Shown here in pieces: positions 7,264 through 10,388 of a stretch of DNA of 10,388 nucleotides. The stretch spans positions 1 through 10,388 of the forward strand of contig JAJYHP010000193.1 in assembly GCA_021784715.1 (NCBI GenBank), read 5' to 3'. A program made the position numbers and the translations under genes. The notes under the pieces were generated by a model that saw nothing but the letters and a program-made list of their open reading frames with translations, ran no database searches and had not been told where the DNA came from. The DNA is from a bacterium. GTDB lineage: Bacteria > Eremiobacterota > Eremiobacteria > Baltobacterales > Baltobacteraceae. The stretch's first letter is position 1, and each line of letters starts with the position of its first letter.

Positions 7264-7910
7264 TCGTCACACGCCAGCGTCGTAAACCCTTTCCCGTGGG
7301 ACGGATCATCCTGCCGTTGGTCGCGATTCTCGCGATCGTCGGCGCGTTCATCTGGCCGCCGTCGCGTGCGGCGATCCTCTCGGGGCCGCTCTCACCGCTC
7401 TGGAATGCCCTCGGGCCGCGCTTCGCCGTCGTTGCCGCTCCGTTCCATTTCGCCGCGCAGAATCAACTGATCGCGCGTCGCAATCACGAGATCGTGACCC
7501 TCCAGGCGCAACTCGCCGACGCGCAGCGCTCGCTGGCAGCGGCGCAGAAAGGCACCGCGGCGTTGAAGGCGCGCGTCGTGCAACTCGACGCACAGGTCGC
7601 GCAGACGCATGCGAAGCCCGCCGCCCCAAGCGTTGCACCGACGGCTTCGCCGGGCGCCTTCGGTGCGACGAGTGCAACTGCAGGCTCCAACCTCGCCGCT
7701 TCGGCGACCCCCGACGATCGTCGCGTTGCCGCCGACTGGGCCGCGATGGATCCAAGCAAAGCCGCGAAGGTCGTGCAGCGCCTGCCGGTTCCGTACGTTG
7801 CGAAGATTTTTTCGCTGATGTCGGCAAGCGATGTCGGGGCGATTCTCGATGTGTTGCCGCCCGCATTTGCCGCGCGGATAACTCAAGAAAACGCAACCCT
7901 GAAACCATAG
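7260..7910 (+). CDS. ylxF: YlxF/MotE-like flagellar membrane protein with MgtE N-type domain
   Basis: The 216-residue product has a basic N-terminus, one membrane helix at about 15-33 and a predicted periplasmic coiled coil at about 67-117. A Pro/Ala/Ser/Thr-rich linker (118-152) leads to a C-terminal helical domain, about 155-210, beginning AADWAAMDPSKAAKVVQRLP. That domain has the repeated Met-Asp-Pro and Ala-Ala-x-Ile/Leu pattern of the MgtE N-terminal family. The architecture and the place directly after fliJ match Bacillus YlxF and the MotE proteins. MotE is known as a chaperone of the stator-associated protein MotC in Rhizobium, while the role of YlxF is not settled. I therefore infer a flagellar role in the cell envelope, possibly linked to stator or export assembly. 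GTG 7260 has a good ribosome binding site and overlaps the fliJ stop. Its own stop overlaps trpE by 1 nt. Confidence 0.8.
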   Translation: MIVTRQRRKPFPVGRIILPLVAILAIVGAFIWPPSRAAILSGPLSPLWNALGPRFAVVAAPFHFAAQNQLIARRNHEIVTLQAQLADAQRSLAAAQKGTAALKARVVQLDAQVAQTHAKPAAPSVAPTASPGAFGATSATAGSNLAASATPDDRRVAADWAAMDPSKAAKVVQRLPVPYVAKIFSLMSASDVGAILDVLPPAFAARITQENATLKP

Positions 7911-9271
7911 TGCGATCGAGTCACCCTCCCATCGTTCGGACGCGCACGATCGCATCCGATACGCTCACGCCGATTCTCGCCTACCGTGCGCTCGCGCAAG
8001 CCGGTGCGAGTTGCCTGTTGGAGAGCGTCGCCGCGGGCGGTACGCTCTCGCGTTTCTCCTTCGTCGGCTGCGATTATCGCGCGGCGAAGCATTTTGAAAG
8101 CACGGCGACGATGTACGACGAGATTCGTGCCTTCGTCGATGCACATCGGCCGTCCGCCGATGCGGCTCCCGGCGGCGGCGCGCTGCTCGCATTTTCCTAC
8201 GATGCCGCGCGCGCAAACGCTCGGTTGCAGGCGCGCCGTTCCGACCCTCCGGAGATGCCGGCCGCGATCGTCGCGATTCCCGGCACATGGTTGATCTTCG
8301 ACCACTACACGCACGCGTTGACGATCTGGTGCTGCGACGACGAAGGCGCCGATCTCGAGGCGCGTATCGACGGATATATCGAGCGATTGCTCGCCGCCCG
8401 CGCCTCGCTTCCCACTCCTTTTAGGGCGCGCGGAACGATGCAGGCGAGCATGGATCGTTCTCGATATCTCGCGCTGGTGAATCGCGCGCAAAAAGCAATC
8501 GAGGACGGCGAGGTCTATCAACTCCAACTCGGCATTCGCTTCCGCGCGGAGTTCGAGGGCGAACCGCTCGATTGCTACCGCGCGCTGCGCCGACGGAACC
8601 CCTCGCCGTACATGTTTTTCGTCGATACGGAATTCGGCGCGCTCTTCGGGGCCTCACCGGAATTTCTCGTGCGACTCGACGGCCGACGCGCACGCATCCG
8701 CCCGCTTGCGGGCACGCGTGCGCGCGGAACAACCCCCGAGAGCGACGCGCGGATCGCGGCGGAACTGCTTGCCGACGAGAAAGAACGGGCCGAACACGTC
8801 ATGCTGGTCGATCTCGGCCGCAACGACCTCGGATCGGTCTGCAAACTCGGCAGCGTTCGCGTCGAAGAGTTGCTGCAGATCGAACGCTATAGCCACGTCA
8901 TGCATATCGTATCGGATTGCGTCGGCGAGTTACGCGAGGATTGCGATGCGCTCGATCTTTTTGCCGCCGGATTTCCCGCCGGAACGGTGACCGGTACGCC
9001 GAAGATTCGCGCGATGGAGCTGATCGACGCGTGGGAGCCGGTAACGCGGGGCTTCTATGCCGGGAGCGTCGGACGCTGGAGCTTCGAGGGCGATTTCGAT
9101 TCCTGTATCACGCTGCGGAGTCTCCATGCTGCCGACGGCAACATTTGGTGGCAGGCGTCGGCGGGCATCGTCGCCGACAGCGTTCCCGTGTCGGAGTATG
9201 CCGAGATCTTCCAGAAGACGCGCATCGCGCGGGAAGTGCTCGACCTTCAAGAGGAAGTCTCCGCTCGATGA
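7910..9271 (+). CDS. trpE: Anthranilate synthase component I
   Basis: TrpE uses ammonia delivered by TrpG to turn chorismate into anthranilate, the first step of tryptophan synthesis. The 453-residue product has the N-terminal regulatory motif LLES (36-39) followed by SRFSFVG (47-53), and NPSPYMFF (230-237). In the family these build the tryptophan feedback site. The catalytic core contains GASPEFLVRL (248-257), PLAGTR (265-270), EHVMLVDLGRNDLG (295-308), YSHVMHIVS (327-335), FPAGTVTGTPKIRAMELID (355-373) and ASAGIVADS (416-424). Ala in PLAGTR favours anthranilate synthase: aminodeoxychorismate synthases (PabB) carry Lys there. Departures from consensus include GTPK where GAPK is usual and YQLQLGIRF (203-211) where the family normally has a SQRF-type ending. 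GTG 7910 shares its G with the preceding stop (TAGTG) and has no clear ribosome binding site, so translation is probably coupled to the flagellar gene. The stop overlaps trpG. Confidence 0.92.
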   Translation: MRSSHPPIVRTRTIASDTLTPILAYRALAQAGASCLLESVAAGGTLSRFSFVGCDYRAAKHFESTATMYDEIRAFVDAHRPSADAAPGGGALLAFSYDAARANARLQARRSDPPEMPAAIVAIPGTWLIFDHYTHALTIWCCDDEGADLEARIDGYIERLLAARASLPTPFRARGTMQASMDRSRYLALVNRAQKAIEDGEVYQLQLGIRFRAEFEGEPLDCYRALRRRNPSPYMFFVDTEFGALFGASPEFLVRLDGRRARIRPLAGTRARGTTPESDARIAAELLADEKERAEHVMLVDLGRNDLGSVCKLGSVRVEELLQIERYSHVMHIVSDCVGELREDCDALDLFAAGFPAGTVTGTPKIRAMELIDAWEPVTRGFYAGSVGRWSFEGDFDSCITLRSLHAADGNIWWQASAGIVADSVPVSEYAEIFQKTRIAREVLDLQEEVSAR

Positions 9272-9846
9272 ATCTGCTTTTCGTCGATAATTACGACTCG
9301 TTTTCGTATAACGTCGTACACTTGCTGGCATCGCAGGGCGCGACCGTACGGTTCGTGCATGCCGACGATCCGCAACTTGGGGTGGCGACGCTCGCCGAGG
9401 TCGACGGGATGGCGATCGGCCCGGGGCCGGGCCGCCCGAGCGACACGCCGATGCTGGCGCGCCTCATCGCCGCAGCGCTCGAACGCGATCTCCCGACGCT
9501 CGGCATCTGCTTGGGGCAGCAGGCGATCGGCGAGACGTTGGGGGCGAGGGTGATCCATGCTCCGCGGCCGATGCACGGGAAGACCGACGCGATCCGCCAT
9601 GAGGGGCGCGGGCTCTTCGTCGACCTCCCGAACCCTTTCCAGGCGACGCGCTACCATTCGCTGGCGCTCGAGGAGCGCTCGCTACCGGAGAGGATCGAGA
9701 TCCACGCCCGGAGCTCCGATGGGGTGCTTCAGGGGATCGCGGTGACCGGCAAGCGCTGCTTCGGGCTGCAGTTTCACCCGGAATCCGTGCTCAGCGAGTG
9801 CGGGGAGGCCCTGGTCGCGAACTTCCTGGCTCTCGCCCAAGGCTAG
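9268..9846 (+). CDS. trpG: Anthranilate synthase component II, glutamine amidotransferase
   Basis: This is a 192-residue class I glutamine amidotransferase that hydrolyses glutamine and passes ammonia to TrpE. The catalytic triad is visible: Cys81 in GICLGQQAIGE (79-89), His170 and Glu172 in FHPES. The oxyanion-region motif GPGPGRPSD (51-59), MHGK (102-105) and the Tyr-His-Ser segment RYHSL (128-132) are also present. The usual CLGHQ reads CLGQQ here; other class I amidotransferases such as HisH have CLGMQ, so the change is likely tolerated. Sequence alone cannot separate TrpG from PabA, and in some bacteria one protein serves both anthranilate and p-aminobenzoate synthesis. Its partner TrpE is translationally coupled through an ATGA overlap, with AAGAGGA at 9249-9255 upstream. 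I chose ATG 9268 because it gives the exact family N-terminus, NLLFVDNYDSFSYN. Confidence 0.93.
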   Translation: MNLLFVDNYDSFSYNVVHLLASQGATVRFVHADDPQLGVATLAEVDGMAIGPGPGRPSDTPMLARLIAAALERDLPTLGICLGQQAIGETLGARVIHAPRPMHGKTDAIRHEGRGLFVDLPNPFQATRYHSLALEERSLPERIEIHARSSDGVLQGIAVTGKRCFGLQFHPESVLSECGEALVANFLALAQG

Positions 9847-9865
9847 GGCGTCGCGCTGGGGGGCC

Positions 9866-9894
9866 TTGACTCCTTTGGCGTCCTTTGATACGTT
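9866..9894 (+). promoter_or_regulatory. Sigma70-type promoter for rpoB
   Basis: TTGACT (9866-9871) and TACGTT (9889-9894) are separated by exactly 17 nt. A TGA just before the -10 box (9886-9888) makes it an extended -10. The -35 is a 5 of 6 match to TTGACA and the -10 is a moderate match. The expected start of transcription is near 9901. The sequence TCCTTTG occurs twice within it (9871-9877 and 9881-9887), 10 bp apart. Confidence 0.65.
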
Positions 9895-9902
9895 AATCGC
9901 CT

Positions 9903-9920
9903 ATGCCCTTCGGCGCGTAA
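9903..9920 (+). other. Five-codon minigene in the rpoB leader
   Basis: ATG-CCC-TTC-GGC-GCG-TAA encodes MPFGA. It begins within about 2 nt of the predicted transcription start, so it would be almost leaderless. Whether it is translated is unknown, and chance occurrence is quite possible. Confidence 0.2.
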
Positions 9921-9923
9921 GCC

Positions 9924-10036
9924 ACAAAGAGAGCGCGAGCCCATCCGACCGGCCGGATCAGCTCGTGCTTTGATGTTGCGCGAGATTCGCGAAGGACACG
10001 TGCCCCACCCCTGTCTGGACAAGGTAACAAAGAGAG
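9924..10036 (+). repeat. 10-nt direct repeat ACAAAGAGAG flanking the rpoB leader
   Basis: Exact copies lie at 9924-9933 and 10027-10036, 103 bp apart. The second overlaps the ribosome binding site of rpoB; the first is not followed by a start codon at a useful distance. A purine-rich 10-mer could recur by chance. Confidence 0.3.
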
Positions 10037-10038
10037 AA
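10029..10038 (+). promoter_or_regulatory. Ribosome binding site of rpoB
   Basis: A purine run AAAGAGAGAA lies 3 to 12 nt before ATG 10042. It supports this start over the in-frame ATG at 9973, which has only a weak and distant GGA upstream. Confidence 0.55.
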
Positions 10039-10041
10039 CGA

Positions 10042-10388
10042 ATGGCGACGACGAAGGCAGCGAAATCCGCAACGACGACGAGCAGCGGGGGGACGAAGGC
10101 GAAGGGAAAACGCTCCGGAGGCGAGGGGAAGAGTACCCCCATGGCCTCGCATTTTCCGATGCCCACCGGCGCCTTCACCGTCGAAGTCCCGGTCGATCCG
10201 GGCCCGAAGCGTTCGCGCCACTCCTTTTCGAAGATTCCCCACGTCCTCGAGCTCCCGAACCTGATCGAACTGCAGAAGGCGAGCTTCGAATGGTTTAAGA
10301 CCGAGGGACTCGCCGAGGCGTTCGCGGCGATCTCGCCGATTAAAGATTTTACCGGCAACTTGATCCTGATGTTCGGCGAGCATTCGCT
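10042..10388 (+). CDS. rpoB: RNA polymerase beta subunit, N-terminal part (3' end outside window)
   Basis: This is the beginning of the catalytic beta subunit of RNA polymerase; about 115 residues are visible. The family N-terminus SFSKIPHVLELPNLIELQKASFEWF starts at residue 56, and SPIKDFTGNLILMFGEHS (about 98-115) follows as expected for the first beta lobe. Ahead of it lies an unusual extension of about 50 residues, rich in Thr, Lys, Ser, Ala and Gly (residues 2-33), likely disordered. I chose ATG 10042 because of the purine-rich ribosome binding site just before it. The frame stays open upstream to another ATG at 9973. A third in-frame ATG at 10141 (residue 34, beginning MASHFPMPTG) has GAGGGG 12 nt before it, so the true protein could lack the Lys/Thr-rich tail. 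The gene has its own promoter. The downstream active-site regions are outside the window. Confidence 0.95.
   Translation, partial: MATTKAAKSATTTSSGGTKAKGKRSGGEGKSTPMASHFPMPTGAFTVEVPVDPGPKRSRHSFSKIPHVLELPNLIELQKASFEWFKTEGLAEAFAAISPIKDFTGNLILMFGEHS

Larger units (their letters stand above)
9847..10041 (+). other. Intergenic region and long leader of rpoB
   Basis: This 195-bp gap holds a promoter (9866-9894) and a predicted leader of about 140 nt. I see no terminator with a T-run after trpG. The leader contains a five-codon open reading frame at 9903-9920 and a small hairpin, CGCGA (9979-9983) pairing with TCGCG (9987-9991). A 10-nt direct repeat, ACAAAGAGAG, occurs at 9924-9933 and 10027-10036; its second copy is part of the rpoB ribosome binding site. 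No rplL or other ribosomal protein gene directly precedes rpoB, contrary to the common rplJ-rplL-rpoB order. Confidence 0.6.

Noticed and set aside
7348..7908. Antisense open frame opposite the ylxF-like gene
   Set aside because: Arg/Ser-rich with no recognisable domain; the + strand gene has a good ribosome binding site and a coherent domain layout.
7910..9846. The chorismate enzyme pair as PabB-PabA (aminodeoxychorismate synthase)
   Set aside because: The core motif is PLAGTR with Ala, whereas PabB proteins carry the catalytic Lys there; the N-terminal LLES motif also fits TrpE. A shared amidotransferase role for TrpG is still possible.
1..10388. Mobile elements, CRISPR arrays, tRNA or rRNA genes, or a novel defence system
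   Set aside because: I saw no transposase or integrase motifs, no regularly spaced repeats, no cloverleaf or rRNA signature, and no unassigned gene cluster. Every substantial + strand gene matches a known family.

Overview
The window is a GC-rich, almost fully coding stretch of a bacterial chromosome with every gene on the + strand. It shows no mobile element, CRISPR array, tRNA or rRNA. The organism is a flagellated bacterium. The order fliF-fliG-fliH-fliI-fliJ followed by a ylxF/motE-type gene resembles Bacillus-like flagellar operons. The other genes placed around this block (a GH125 hydrolase, purA, trpE-trpG, rpoB) are not a familiar arrangement in well-studied phyla. A deep-branching, GC-rich lineage such as Eremiobacterota (WPS-2) is possible, but that is only an inference from gene order and sequence style.

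Layout. Positions 3-407 hold the C-terminal third of a GH125-type exo-alpha-mannosidase. Its stop overlaps the start of purA (404-1666), an adenylosuccinate synthetase with several substitutions at usually conserved nucleotide-site positions. A 193-bp gap (1667-1859) follows, with two small hairpins just ahead of the fliF ribosome binding site. The flagellar block is fliF (1860-3527, MS ring), fliG (3543-4616, rotor/switch), fliH (4638-5471), fliI (5474-6790) and fliJ (6793-7263), which together make the export ATPase complex, then a YlxF/MotE-like membrane protein (7260-7910). Spacing is very tight (0-21 nt, or overlaps), so this is one operon.

With no gap, the last flagellar stop codon overlaps the start of trpE (7910-9271). 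The trpE stop overlaps trpG (9268-9846). Together these encode both subunits of anthranilate synthase, the entry enzyme of tryptophan synthesis. A 195-bp gap (9847-10041) then carries a good sigma70-type promoter and a roughly 140-nt leader, and the window ends inside rpoB (10042 onward), the RNA polymerase beta subunit.

The two points most worth attention are the translational linkage of tryptophan synthesis genes to a flagellar operon and the divergent PurA active-site residues. Minor ones are the rpoB leader, with a five-codon minigene at the predicted transcript start and three possible in-frame rpoB starts, and the hairpins before fliF. I found no convincing evidence of a wholly new system; the proteins all belong to recognisable families.
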